A stretch of 64,000 nt of DNA, from contig NZ_JAQYWD010000017.1 of the NCBI RefSeq assembly GCF_030145145.1, positions 51,172 through 115,171 of the forward strand, given 5' to 3'. Shown here piece after piece: positions 15,795-23,353 of this stretch. Each line of letters begins with the position of its first letter. The stretch's first letter is position 1. The position numbers and the translations under genes are program-made. The notes under the pieces were generated by a model, which had not been told where the DNA came from, did no database searches, and saw nothing but the letters and a program-made list of their open reading frames with translations. Origin of the DNA: Desulfobacula sp. (lineage in GTDB: Bacteria; Desulfobacterota; Desulfobacteria; Desulfobacterales; Desulfobacteraceae).

Positions 15795-16961
15795 TTAGAA
15801 TAATTCCCGTTGTTTGTCCCTGGTTTTTTTGCGGGATGGCGGCTTCTTCTTTGTCTTGGGGTCAAGGCTTTTTTTTTCTAGCTCCAAAGGTTCCCATTCC
15901 CGGCAGAATGCTGTTTGGGGATGATCAGCATAAACAATCGCCATGGCATTTTCCTTGGGATGTTCAATGGTGAGCAATTCATTCAAGATCAGGGTTTTTT
16001 CCTGATTGGTGATGACCGGAAACCCATAGGGGATATTTCGATGCTTCAAGGGTTTGCCGGACGCGATTCTTTCATTAACAAAAAGGAGATGACGGGTCAG
16101 CCGGTTCTCCATGATGCTGTTGGACAACTCAATAATGGTTTCCTTGCGTTTGAGGATAGGGGCCTCAAAACCAGTATCAATCTCACATCCCAGGGAATTT
16201 CTGGCCGACGCCATGGCTGCGGCCATGGTGGTCCCGGTACCGAGAAAAGGGTCAAGAACACGGTCCCCTTTTACCGAATACATATTGATCAACCGATAGG
16301 CCAGTTCAAAGGGGAAAGCAGCACTTCTGCTTCTAGATTCCTTGTCCACCAACCCTTGACGGGTGCCTTTAATATCAAACCAGATGTCTGAGAAAAACGT
16401 ATTCCTTTCTTCCCAGAAGATGGCACTCGCTCTTCTGTTCTGTTTTTCCGGGTCTCGTTTAAATTCCCGCTTGCCGCCTTTCCGGACAATCAGTATATAT
16501 TCGTGTTCCAGAGTAACATAGGCCCCCGCCGGCAGCATACCCGAACCCATGAATTTATTGGGTGCATTGGTCTGTTTTCGCCAGATGATTTCAGGCAGGG
16601 CGGAAAACCCAATCTGCAGCAGATGGTGAAGAATCCTTGAATGGTTCGGGTAAATGGCAAAATTAGACTTCAGGGTCCGGGTGGCATCACCGATGTTGAT
16701 GCAGGCAAATCCACCGTTTTTTAATACCCTGAAGGCTTCATCCCATACTGAATCCAATTGGTTGTGCATACGTTCAAACGCAGTACTGCCATCCTGTTTT
16801 TTAAGGGCTTTGGCAATGGCTGTATCCTGGGTGGAAAAAAGGCCATCCCACATGTCAATCATGGGATAGGGCGGAGACGTGACCACAAGGTCAATACTAT
16901 TTGAGGGGATGGTATCCAGATGGCGTGAATCCTGGAAAAGCAGGGTATGGGTTGTTTGCAT
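15795..16961 (-). CDS. Orphan DNA methyltransferase (N4-cytosine/N6-adenine, beta-type order)
   Basis: A 388-aa S-adenosylmethionine-dependent DNA methylase. The catalytic motif IV is TSPPYPM (about 29-35), and the SAM-binding motif I, DPFLGTGTT, comes late (about 240), so motif IV precedes motif I as in beta-class enzymes; the SPPY form is commonest among N4-cytosine methylases. INIGDATR and WEERNTFFSDIWFDI lie between. The basic C-terminus (KKKPPSRKKTRDKQ) may contact DNA. No restriction endonuclase gene is adjacent on either side, so it is probably a solitary regulatory or decayed restriction-modification enzyme. Confidence 0.85.
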   Translation of the reverse strand: MQTTHTLLFQDSRHLDTIPSNSIDLVVTSPPYPMIDMWDGLFSTQDTAIAKALKKQDGSTAFERMHNQLDSVWDEAFRVLKNGGFACINIGDATRTLKSNFAIYPNHSRILHHLLQIGFSALPEIIWRKQTNAPNKFMGSGMLPAGAYVTLEHEYILIVRKGGKREFKRDPEKQNRRASAIFWEERNTFFSDIWFDIKGTRQGLVDKESRSRSAAFPFELAYRLINMYSVKGDRVLDPFLGTGTTMAAAMASARNSLGCEIDTGFEAPILKRKETIIELSNSIMENRLTRHLLFVNERIASGKPLKHRNIPYGFPVITNQEKTLILNELLTIEHPKENAMAIVYADHPQTAFCREWEPLELEKKSLDPKTKKKPPSRKKTRDKQRELF

Positions 16962-16993
16962 TGTTGACGGTTACCGTTGGTTAAATGATTGTT

Positions 16994-17018
16994 ACTCAAC
17001 TTTCGGGGTTGCCATTTT
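16994..17018. repeat. Single left end of a family A element
   Basis: CTCAACTTTCGGGGTTGCCA matches the left terminal repeat of family A; no matching right end or core follows. It is a solitary remnant upstream of the methylase gene. Confidence 0.5.
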
Positions 17019-17164
17019 ACCTGTATGGAGTATCGTATTTGACCTGTTTTTTCAAGGGATCTATTCAAATTTGTACTGTGCGACGTTTGAATTATCCTTT
17101 ACACTTTTTATGAAGATTGTTATCTGTTCATAAAGAAAATCGTGTGTGATCTGAACATTATTTA

Positions 17165-17229
17165 ACTCAACTTTCAGGGTTGGCCATTTATGCTTGGGGT
17201 CATGCCTTTCAACAGCGACGATTAAAGGG
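17165..17229. repeat. Decayed family A element
   Basis: It starts CTCAACTTTCAGGGTTGGCC, keeps GGGGTCATGCC, a damaged start of the core, and ends with CGACGATTAAAGG from the right arm. The inner hairpin is largely lost. It ends about 10 bp before the start of the DUF3124 gene. Confidence 0.55.
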
Positions 17230-17239
17230 GTGTGTCATC

Positions 17240-17728
17240 ATGAAAAAATGTTGTTCTATTGCTTGTTTCATTCTTGTGTTATCCGGTTGGTGGTTTTTGC
17301 CCCGGTCTTCCCATGCGGATGAAAAAAACGGGCTGTCTGATGGCCAGATGATTTATGTTCCGGCGTATTCACATATCTACCATGGTGATCGTGAAAGGTC
17401 TTTCATGTTGACCATCACATTAAGTATCAGAAATATTGATTTACACCATCCCATCAAAATTACCACCGTCGATTATTACGAGACACAAGGCAAACTTTTA
17501 AAAAAAATATTAAGTACGCCCCAAATTTTAAATCCCCTGGAATCCATCCGCTATGTTATACCGGAACGAGACAAAACCGGCGGATCCGGTGCCAATTTTG
17601 TGGTTGAATGGCACGCGGATCGTTTTGTGAATCCACCGATTGTTGAATCCATCATGATCGGTGCGCAATCCGGTCAGGGCATCTCTTTTCTGTCCCGCGG
17701 TCGTGTCATGATGTCGTCCAAGGACTGA
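17240..17728 (+). CDS. DUF3124 exported protein
   Basis: A 162-aa protein with a signal peptide (MKKCC, hydrophobic core, cleavage around SHA-DE). The mature part shows the DUF3124 pattern: QMIYVPAYSHIYHGD, TLSIRNID, ITTVDYYETQGKLLK, PLESIRYVIPE and GGSGANFVVEWHAD. The function is unknown; the family is common in exported or lipoprotein form in marine bacteria and cyanobacteria. The ATG at 17240 was chosen over an in-frame ATG at 17180, because the extra 20 codons are sequence of a decayed mobile repeat and a signal peptide begins at 17240. Confidence 0.8.
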   Translation: MKKCCSIACFILVLSGWWFLPRSSHADEKNGLSDGQMIYVPAYSHIYHGDRERSFMLTITLSIRNIDLHHPIKITTVDYYETQGKLLKKILSTPQILNPLESIRYVIPERDKTGGSGANFVVEWHADRFVNPPIVESIMIGAQSGQGISFLSRGRVMMSSKD

Positions 17729-17784
17729 TACGGTGATGCGCGGCAACGACAAACGAATGGATCGTCCACCAAAGGTGAAGGATA

Positions 17785-18573
17785 ATGTTGAAAAAGAAAT
17801 TTAAAGCCGGTGTTGTTCAGTTTGATGTGAAAGCCGGACAAATTGAAACCAATTTGGAGACAGCCCTTGGCTATCTGGGGGAACTGGCATCCCAACAGGT
17901 TTCGCTTGCTGTCCTGCCGGAAATGTTCTCCTGCTCCTTTGACAATGACCACTTAAGCCGGCATTCAGCGCAAACCGAACAGGTCGTTGAAAGCCTTTGC
18001 CGTTTTGCGGGTGAGAATCGGATGGCAATTGTGGGAACGCTTCCTGAAAAAGAAACGGATCAGATCTATAATACCATGGTGTTCATTGATGTGGACGGAC
18101 GCGTAAAAGGGACATATCGGAAACTGCATCTTTTCAGGCTGACAGGTGAACATCTGTATTATGCTGCCGGCGATAAGATTGTCACCCTTGACACAAGTTT
18201 TGGAAGGGTCGGGCTGATGACCTGCTATGATCTGCGGTTCCCGGAGCTTGCCAGAGCACTGTTCCTGCAGGGGGCAAAAATGATTCTTGTTTCAGCCCAG
18301 TGGCCGGAATCCAGAAAAGCCCATTGGAACACATTGGTCACGGCACGGTCTGTTGAAAATCAATTGTTCATGGTCTGTGCAAACCGGACAGGGAAAGAGG
18401 ATGACTTACGGTTTCCCGGGATGTCCATGATTGTGGATCCCCTGGGGAAAATCCTGAGCAAAGCCGGGGCAAACGAAACAAGTACCTTTGCAGAAATCGA
18501 TCTGGATCTGGTGACAACCGCCAGAACCTTGATTCCCTGTATGACGGACAGGAGACAAGAGATCTATGGATAA
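17785..18573 (+). CDS. Carbon-nitrogen hydrolase (nitrilase superfamily, omega-amidase/Nit-like)
   Basis: A 262-aa cytoplasmic amidase with the Glu-Lys-Cys triad: Glu46 in LAVLPEMF, Lys113 in YRKLHLF and Cys147 in LMTCYDLRFPEL. The Nit/omega-amidase branch fits the DLRFPEL motif. In that branch the enzyme hydrolyses alpha-ketoglutaramate or deaminated glutathione, a metabolite-repair role. It overlaps the next gene by 8 bp, forming a small operon with hldE2 and pgeF. Length is normal. Confidence 0.88.
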   Translation: MLKKKFKAGVVQFDVKAGQIETNLETALGYLGELASQQVSLAVLPEMFSCSFDNDHLSRHSAQTEQVVESLCRFAGENRMAIVGTLPEKETDQIYNTMVFIDVDGRVKGTYRKLHLFRLTGEHLYYAAGDKIVTLDTSFGRVGLMTCYDLRFPELARALFLQGAKMILVSAQWPESRKAHWNTLVTARSVENQLFMVCANRTGKEDDLRFPGMSMIVDPLGKILSKAGANETSTFAEIDLDLVTTARTLIPCMTDRRQEIYG

Positions 18574-19051
18574 AATGGCCGGTTTTTCTGAGATAAAACA
18601 GCTCTCCCGGCAATACAGGGATGCAAAAAAGACCCTTGTATTTACCAACGGGTGTTTTGATATTCTCCACGCGGGACATGTTACCTATTTAAGCCGGGCG
18701 GCAGGTTTTGGCGATATCCTTATCCTGGGGCTGAATTCCGATCGCTCGGTGAGATGCATCAAAGGCGAAAAACGACCGGTGATCGGTCAGGAACACCGGG
18801 CTTTGGTGGTTTCCGCCCTGGCATGCATTGATCACGTGGTCTTGTTTGATGAACCCGACCCGGGCCGCTTGATTGAAATCATCTGTCCGGATGTCCTGGT
18901 GAAGGGGGCAGACTGGCCGGAAGACCAGATCATTGGCGCCCAGTTTGTAAAACAGCATGGGGGGTGTATCCAAAGGGTGTCTCTGGAACCTGATATTTCC
19001 ACGACAAAGATTATCCAGCGAATCGGTGCATTGTATTATGGAAAAAACTGA
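18566..19051 (+). CDS. rfaE2: D-glycero-beta-D-manno-heptose 1-phosphate adenylyltransferase
   Basis: A 161-aa nucleotidyltransferase that makes ADP-heptose for the lipopolysaccharide inner core. It has the cytidylyltransferase-fold motifs VFTNGCFDILHAGHVTYL (HxGH), LNSDRSVRCIKGEKRPV, and the late DISTTKII, equivalent to the ISTTxL(V)xKI motif. In E. coli it is the C-terminal half of HldE; here it is a stand-alone protein, as in many deltaproteobacteria. The gene overlaps both neighbours, indicating translational coupling. It implies a Gram-negative cell with heptose-containing LPS. Confidence 0.92.
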   Translation: MDKMAGFSEIKQLSRQYRDAKKTLVFTNGCFDILHAGHVTYLSRAAGFGDILILGLNSDRSVRCIKGEKRPVIGQEHRALVVSALACIDHVVLFDEPDPGRLIEIICPDVLVKGADWPEDQIIGAQFVKQHGGCIQRVSLEPDISTTKIIQRIGALYYGKN

Positions 19052-19802
19052 TATTCGAGTGCATGAGTTCGCACTTTTTAAACAAGACCCCCATATGGTT
19101 CATGGTATATTTCCCCGGCAGGGGGGACCCCTTGCCGGGTCCATCGATTTGCGGAACCCTGCGGATTCCGGAGACGAACCCCTGGCCAGGGAAGTCTGCC
19201 GGGATCTGGTTGTCAAAAAAATGGGAAAAAAGCCCCTTGTTTTTTTAAACCAGGTCCATGGGGATCAGATCAGGGTATGGACGAAGAATGACCTGAATAA
19301 CCTGATGGAAGCCGGAAAAAGGGTCTATACGGCAGACGCTGTCATCACCGATGTGAAAGGGGTGGTTCTGGTGATCCTGGTGGCCGATTGCCAGGCCGTC
19401 ATGCTGTATGATCCCCAGAAAAAAATCATAGCAAACGTTCATTCCGGCTGGCGGGGAAGCATTAACAATATCATTGGAAAATGTGTGGACAAAATGATCC
19501 TGGCGTTCGGGTGTCAGCCTGAACAACTCCTGGCGGGTATTTCTCCTTCCCTTGGTCCCTGCTGTTCTGAATTTGTTAACTACAAAGATGAGATCCCGGA
19601 AAAACTATGGACATATAAAATAAAAGACAAACCCTATTTTGATTTTTGGAAAATGAGCGCTGACCAGCTGATGGATAAGGGGGTAAGAAAAGAACACATT
19701 GAAAATATGAAGATCTGCACAAAATGTCATCCACAAGAATTTTATTCTTTCCGGGGAGAAAACACAACCGACAGGTTTGCCTGTGTTATCAGTATGGCAT
19801 GA
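19038..19802 (+). CDS. pgeF: PgeF/YfiH-family protein (peptidoglycan editing factor, purine nucleoside phosphorylase-like)
   Basis: A 254-aa cytoplasmic protein of the multicopper-polyphenol-oxidase (DUF152/YfiH) fold. Conserved metal and active-site motifs are NQVHGDQ, ADAVIT, ADCQAVMLYD, NVHSGWRG and GPCCSEF. Members act on purine nucleosides or remove mis-incorporated serine from UDP-MurNAc; copper oxidase activity was an earlier proposal. Translation is set to the ATG at 19038, which overlaps rfaE2 by 14 bp and where family similarity begins; an upstream in-frame ATG at 18957 would overlap too far. Confidence 0.85.
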   Translation: MEKTDIRVHEFALFKQDPHMVHGIFPRQGGPLAGSIDLRNPADSGDEPLAREVCRDLVVKKMGKKPLVFLNQVHGDQIRVWTKNDLNNLMEAGKRVYTADAVITDVKGVVLVILVADCQAVMLYDPQKKIIANVHSGWRGSINNIIGKCVDKMILAFGCQPEQLLAGISPSLGPCCSEFVNYKDEIPEKLWTYKIKDKPYFDFWKMSADQLMDKGVRKEHIENMKICTKCHPQEFYSFRGENTTDRFACVISMA

Positions 19803-19844
19803 TATGGAACTTAAACCAGAACGTTCAAACAAGTGAGAAACCAA

Positions 19845-20894
19845 ATGAAAAAAAATACCACCGTCTGTTTAACACAGACCGTAAAAGCATCGGGTTGAGC
19901 TGCCAAAATTGATCCAGGGACACTGGATCGTATTATGGGGGGGCTTGAGATTAAGGGCCACCCCAACCTGATGGTGGGGCTTGATTCACCGGATGATGCC
20001 GGAGTGTATAAACTGACTGACCAGATAGCACTCGTCCAGACCCTGGATTTTTTAACCCCCATTACGGATTCTCCCTATGAGTTCGGTCAGATTGCTGCGG
20101 CCAATTCTTTAAGTGATGTGTATGCCATGGGGGGCGAGCCCATAACGGTAATGAATATTGTGTGTTTTCCCTGCTGTGATCTTGGGGAGGATGTCCTGGC
20201 GGAAACCTTAAAAGGGGGCTGTGATAAAATCAATGAATCCGGTGCTGTTCTCGTGGGCGGCCATTCAGTGGATGATCCGGAATTCAAATATGGACTGTCC
20301 GTTACCGGCACCGTGCATCCGGATGCTGTGTTGACCAATTCTGCCGCTGCCCTGGGGGATGCCATTATTTTAACCAAACCCGTGGGAACCGGCATCATGT
20401 CCACGGCCATAAAAGCAACGCTTGCCACAACAGACAATATTCGAGACGCTGTGGCCGTCATGTCGCTGCTGAACAAGACGGCAGCAAGCGTAATGAGACA
20501 GTTTAATGTCAATGCGTGTACCGATGTTACCGGATTCGGACTGGCCGGGCATTTGCTGGAGATGGCAAAAGGATCAAAAAAAAGCATCACCCTTTTTACC
20601 CGGCAAGTTCCCCTGTTACCCGATGTCATTGATTTTGCAAACATGGGACTGGTTCCGGCGGGTGCCCATAAAAACCGCGAGTTTTTTAATTCAAAGACCC
20701 AAATCGATTCAGGGGTTGACCGGGCCCTGGGTGATCTGATGTTTGACCCCCAGACATCTGGCGGTCTGTTGATCAGCCTGAACAAAAAAGATGCCCCTGC
20801 CTGTGTGGAACGAATGAAAATCCAGGGCCAAAATGCCTGGATAATCGGTGAAATTACCCGGGAGAGTGATACGGGATTTTTGAGCCTGATTTAA
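19845..20894 (+). CDS. selD: Selenide, water dikinase SelD, itself a selenoprotein (TGA = Sec at codon 18)
   Basis: It makes selenophosphate from selenide and ATP for Sec-tRNA synthesis. Read from the ATG at 19845, the 349-aa product begins MKKNTTVCLTQTVKASG, then TGA at 19896-19898, then AAKIDPGTLDRIMGGLE. The TGA is exactly where SelD enzymes carry their catalytic Cys or Sec, and the following Ala-Ala-Lys-Ile supplies the expected active-site lysine. Downstream motifs are normal: GLDSPDDAGVY, TLDFLTPITDSP, AMGGEP, GGHSVDDPE, TDVTGFGLAGHL and FDPQTSGGLL. A stop-based gene call would wrongly start at 19935 and lose the active site. A SECIS-like hairpin follows the TGA. The length matches the family. 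Confidence 0.95.
19896..19932 (+). promoter_or_regulatory. Bacterial SECIS element of selD
   Basis: Right after the UGA codon the mRNA can form a perfect 7-bp hairpin GATCCAG (19911-19917) / CTGGATC (19923-19929) with the 5-nt loop GGACA. The distance from UGA to the loop and the G in the apical loop agree with bacterial SelB-binding SECIS elements. It lies inside the coding frame as expected for bacteria. Confidence 0.8.
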
Positions 20895-20906
20895 TGTTTT
20901 TTCACG

Positions 20907-20963
20907 TTGACTTGAGATGCATCATATGGTATTTGCTCTCAAGATAATTTGATCTTTGAGAGC
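20907..20963 (+). promoter_or_regulatory. Promoter and leader hairpin of the F0 ATP synthase operon
   Basis: TTGACT (20907-20912), a 17-bp spacer and TATTTG (20930-20935) form a reasonable sigma-70 promoter. Immediately downstream GCTCTCAAGAT (20935-20945) pairs with ATCTTTGAGAGC (20952-20963), placing a hairpin at the very 5' end of the transcript, a typical stabilising position. Confidence 0.5.
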
Positions 20964-20990
20964 CAACAGAAAGAGTATAAAAGGTAGGAC

Positions 20991-21209
20991 ATGAAAAAAG
21001 AAACCGGCAAGACCTTCAGAGAACTGGGCTATTTTGCCAGCCTGGGGATGTCCGTGGCGCTTGCTATTTTTATCGGTCTTTTTGTCGGAGTCTGGCTGGA
21101 TAAGAAATTTGATACAGGCCCTGTTCTAATGTTTATCGGACTGGCATTCGGTATTGCCGCCGGATTCAGCAACATTATCAGGGCGGGTAAAAAGGGAAGA
21201 AAATTTTAA
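20991..21209 (+). CDS. atpZ: AtpZ/AtpI-type small membrane protein of the ATP synthase operon
   Basis: A 72-aa protein with two membrane helices (about 10-34 and 44-62) linked by VGVWLDKKFDTGP, the signature of AtpZ/putative F0F1 assembly subunits. In other bacteria AtpZ and AtpI help c-ring assembly or magnesium supply. The stop overlaps the start of the next gene (TAATG). Confidence 0.85.
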   Translation: MKKETGKTFRELGYFASLGMSVALAIFIGLFVGVWLDKKFDTGPVLMFIGLAFGIAAGFSNIIRAGKKGRKF

Positions 21210-21610
21210 TGCAGGACATTCAGAAAATAGTTAATTTTGTCACCACTTCAAACTGGCTGTTATTGCTGTTTGGCGGGATGATCGGTCTCATGATGACCCC
21301 GATGAAATTTGCTTTGGGGATCATTCTCGGGGGATTGATTGCGGCAGTTAATTTTCAACTTTTGAAAAAAACGCTTAAAAACATGTTTCAACCCGATGTC
21401 GTATCAGAGCGGGGACGTTCGCTTGTGGGCAATGTCCTGATAAAATATTATATTCGATTTGCGATAAGCGGGGCGATGATATTCCTGCTTATATCAAACC
21501 ATATTGTTCATCCGCTGGGCCTGCTGTTAGGTCTGTCGGTGGTTGTGGCAAGCATGTTTATGGCTACTGTGCTTGAGTTAACAAGACTATTTTTCAAGGA
21601 GGCGGTATAA
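21209..21610 (+). CDS. atpI: AtpI-like ATP synthase subunit I
   Basis: A 133-aa, four-helix membrane protein (helices near 16-30, 34-50, 80-98, 102-122). The position between atpZ and atpB, the size and the charged loop KKTLKNMFQPDVV are those of ATP synthase subunit I, a c-ring assembly chaperone. Sequence conservation in this family is low, so the call rests mostly on context and topology. Confidence 0.8.
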   Translation: MQDIQKIVNFVTTSNWLLLLFGGMIGLMMTPMKFALGIILGGLIAAVNFQLLKKTLKNMFQPDVVSERGRSLVGNVLIKYYIRFAISGAMIFLLISNHIVHPLGLLLGLSVVVASMFMATVLELTRLFFKEAV

Positions 21611-21611
21611 G

Positions 21612-22301
21612 GTGGAACATCCATATTTGTTACTTACGTCATTGTTCGGGATGATCGGGTTGGAAGGATTTGCTGCTAAATATCCACATGTTGTATACAT
21701 GTGGCTGGCGATGATCATATTGATATTTTTTGGCTGGCTTGCAGGAAAAAGTATTGCCATGGTGCCCAAAACAGCACAGAATGTATTTGAAGTGCTGATT
21801 TCAGGACTTGAAGAATTTATGGTCACCGTGACAGGCGACGAAGGCAGAAAGTCTTATCCGCTTGTATTAACCATATTCTTATTTGTTCTTTTGGGGAACC
21901 TCATGGGATTGGTTCCCGCGTTTTTTCCGCCAACCGCCAATATCAATACAACATTGGGCTTAGCACTTATCGCAGTTCTATGGAGTCATGTCATCGGCGT
22001 TCAACAGCATGGGTTCAAATATATTAAACATTTCCTGGGTCCAGTTCCGGCAATGATCCCTTTGTTTCTCCCCATTGAAATCATTGGGCATAGTGCAAGG
22101 GTTCTTTCCCTTACATTTCGTCTTTTTGGAAATATGGCAGGGCATGAACTGGTTGTGGGTATTCTCCTGGGACTGGGCGGTATGTTCCTGGCGCCGCTTC
22201 CGGTTATGGCACTGGGGGCATTTGTTGCCCTGGTACAGGCATTTGTATTCTTCTTGTTGTCCACCATGTATATTGCCGGTGCAATAGAAGAATCACATTG
22301 A
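21612..22301 (+). CDS. atpB: ATP synthase F0 subunit a
   Basis: A 229-aa integral membrane stator subunit forming the ion half-channels. The essential arginine lies in SARVLSLTFRLFGNMAGHELV; LGNLMGLVPAFFPPTANINTTLGLAL is the conserved early loop. The start is GTG at 21612, set by AAGGAGG about 10 bases upstream and by the 1-bp gap after atpI. It partners with AtpE below; the F1 genes are not nearby, as is usual for deltaproteobacteria with split atp operons. Confidence 0.93.
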   Translation: MEHPYLLLTSLFGMIGLEGFAAKYPHVVYMWLAMIILIFFGWLAGKSIAMVPKTAQNVFEVLISGLEEFMVTVTGDEGRKSYPLVLTIFLFVLLGNLMGLVPAFFPPTANINTTLGLALIAVLWSHVIGVQQHGFKYIKHFLGPVPAMIPLFLPIEIIGHSARVLSLTFRLFGNMAGHELVVGILLGLGGMFLAPLPVMALGAFVALVQAFVFFLLSTMYIAGAIEESH

Positions 22302-22375
22302 TAAGCGTTTTACGGGGAACGGAAGAAGCCCGTTAGTTTTATATTATATTATTAAATTATATTAAGGAGTAACAC

Positions 22376-22645
22376 ATGGAATTTCTAGTTGGTAGTGTAT
22401 GGGCAGCAGGTCTTGCCATCGGTATTGCCGCTTTTGGTTGCGGTATTGGTCAGGGTCTGGGTTTGAGCGGCGCAATGAGCGGTATTTCAAGAAATCCTGA
22501 AGCAGCCGGTAAAATTCAGGTTAACATGCTGATTGGTCTTGCAATGATTGAATCTCTTTGTATTTATGCACTTGTTGTCGCTCTGATCCTTATGTATGCT
22601 CATCCTGCGCTTAAGGGTGCGATTGCTGCTATGGGCGGACATTAA
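22376..22645 (+). CDS. atpE: ATP synthase F0 subunit c
   Basis: An 89-aa hairpin of two helices forming the rotor ring. The ion-carrying carboxylate is Glu59 in helix 2 ([13 protein letters not shown]). Gln26 in helix 1 (GCGIGQG), Ser60 and Tyr64 sit at the positions that bind sodium in Ilyobacter-type rings (Gln32, Ser66, Tyr70), with the same 33-residue Gln-Glu spacing. Thr67 of that set is Leu61 here, so sodium use is possible but not certain. TAAGGAGTAACAC precedes the ATG. A terminator follows, so this is the last gene of the F0 operon. Confidence 0.94.
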   Translation: MEFLVGSVWAAGLAIGIAAFGCGIGQGLGLSGAMSGISRNPEAAGKIQVNMLIGLAMIESLCIYALVVALILMYAHPALKGAIAAMGGH

Positions 22646-22682
22646 GCCATACCGTATAAATTAGACAGCTATTTGTAGTAAA

Positions 22683-22720
22683 AGGGGGGTAAGATATCGT
22701 TTCTTACACCCCTTTTTTTT
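22683..22720 (+). terminator. Rho-independent terminator after atpE
   Basis: Stem AGGGG-GTAAG / CTTAC-A-CCCCT (arms 22683-22693 and 22703-22713) followed by eight T residues. Confidence 0.85.
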
Positions 22721-22737
22721 ACCCTGTATGTTCGGTC

Positions 22738-22811
22738 TGGCGGTCAAAAGCACAAGAACACCCGCCTGACCCTGTTCACTGGTCAATGATTAAAACCATA
22801 ATGAGAATTGC
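22738..22811. repeat. Degenerate family B element (right half)
   Basis: It contains CGCCTGACCCTGTTC, a damaged right core arm, then GGTCAATGATTAAAACC and the terminal TGAGAATTGC of family B. The left arm is not recognisable. Confidence 0.5.
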
Positions 22812-22936
22812 CGGGGGGGTGATGATTTTTCTTGCCTGACTCTATCATTATTGCTATATTTTTCCGTAAAACAGGACCATCTGATATACCATTCAGGTGA
22901 AAATTTTACAGGTCGTTAGATTAGGAAGGTGGGTTC

Positions 22937-23353
22937 ATGGAGGATCAATCCCTAGAATTCAAGAAGATAAAGGACATTCCAGGTTTTCCTGAAAGTGTTC
23001 GTAAATCATTTCGTATCCCGGTTGAAGACAGTCAGAAGGCCTGGGTTCTAATCAACAATAAACGATATCCCGTACTGGATATTTGTCCGGATGGTATTGG
23101 CATTGGACTTGATGATAATGGGACGTTTACCATTGATCAAACCATTGGCAATTGCGAGCTCAATATTTCAGATGAATCAATTAAGGCCTTGAACGGCAAG
23201 GTCATTCATTTTTCCTCATGCCTTGATGAAAATTGGCAATGTGGTATTCAATGGATGGACATGGACGAAAAAACGGCCCATCAAATTTCAAAGATCGTTT
23301 TAACAATGAAAGAACAATTGCTAAAAGATGATGCTGTCTTGAAGGAGTATTAG
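22937..23353 (+). CDS. PilZ-domain protein (probable cyclic di-GMP receptor)
   Basis: A 138-aa protein. The PilZ N-terminal arginine motif appears as RKSFR (22-26) and the second motif as DICPDGIGIG, where the usual D/N-x-S-x-x-G has Cys for Ser. GIQWMDMDEKTAHQISKIV is the usual C-terminal helix. Such proteins bind cyclic di-GMP and alter motility or exopolysaccharide output. Its TAG stop overlaps the GTG start of the ParA-type gene by one base, so the two are co-expressed. Confidence 0.8.
   Translation: MEDQSLEFKKIKDIPGFPESVRKSFRIPVEDSQKAWVLINNKRYPVLDICPDGIGIGLDDNGTFTIDQTIGNCELNISDESIKALNGKVIHFSSCLDENWQCGIQWMDMDEKTAHQISKIVLTMKEQLLKDDAVLKEY

Noticed and set aside
18957..19037. Longer N-terminus for PgeF starting at 18957
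   Set aside because: It lies inside rfaE2 in another frame, has no ribosome binding site, and family similarity starts at 19038.
19935..20894. SelD starting at 19935
   Set aside because: It would lack the catalytic Sec/Lys segment; the in-frame TGA with a SECIS hairpin explains the apparent stop.
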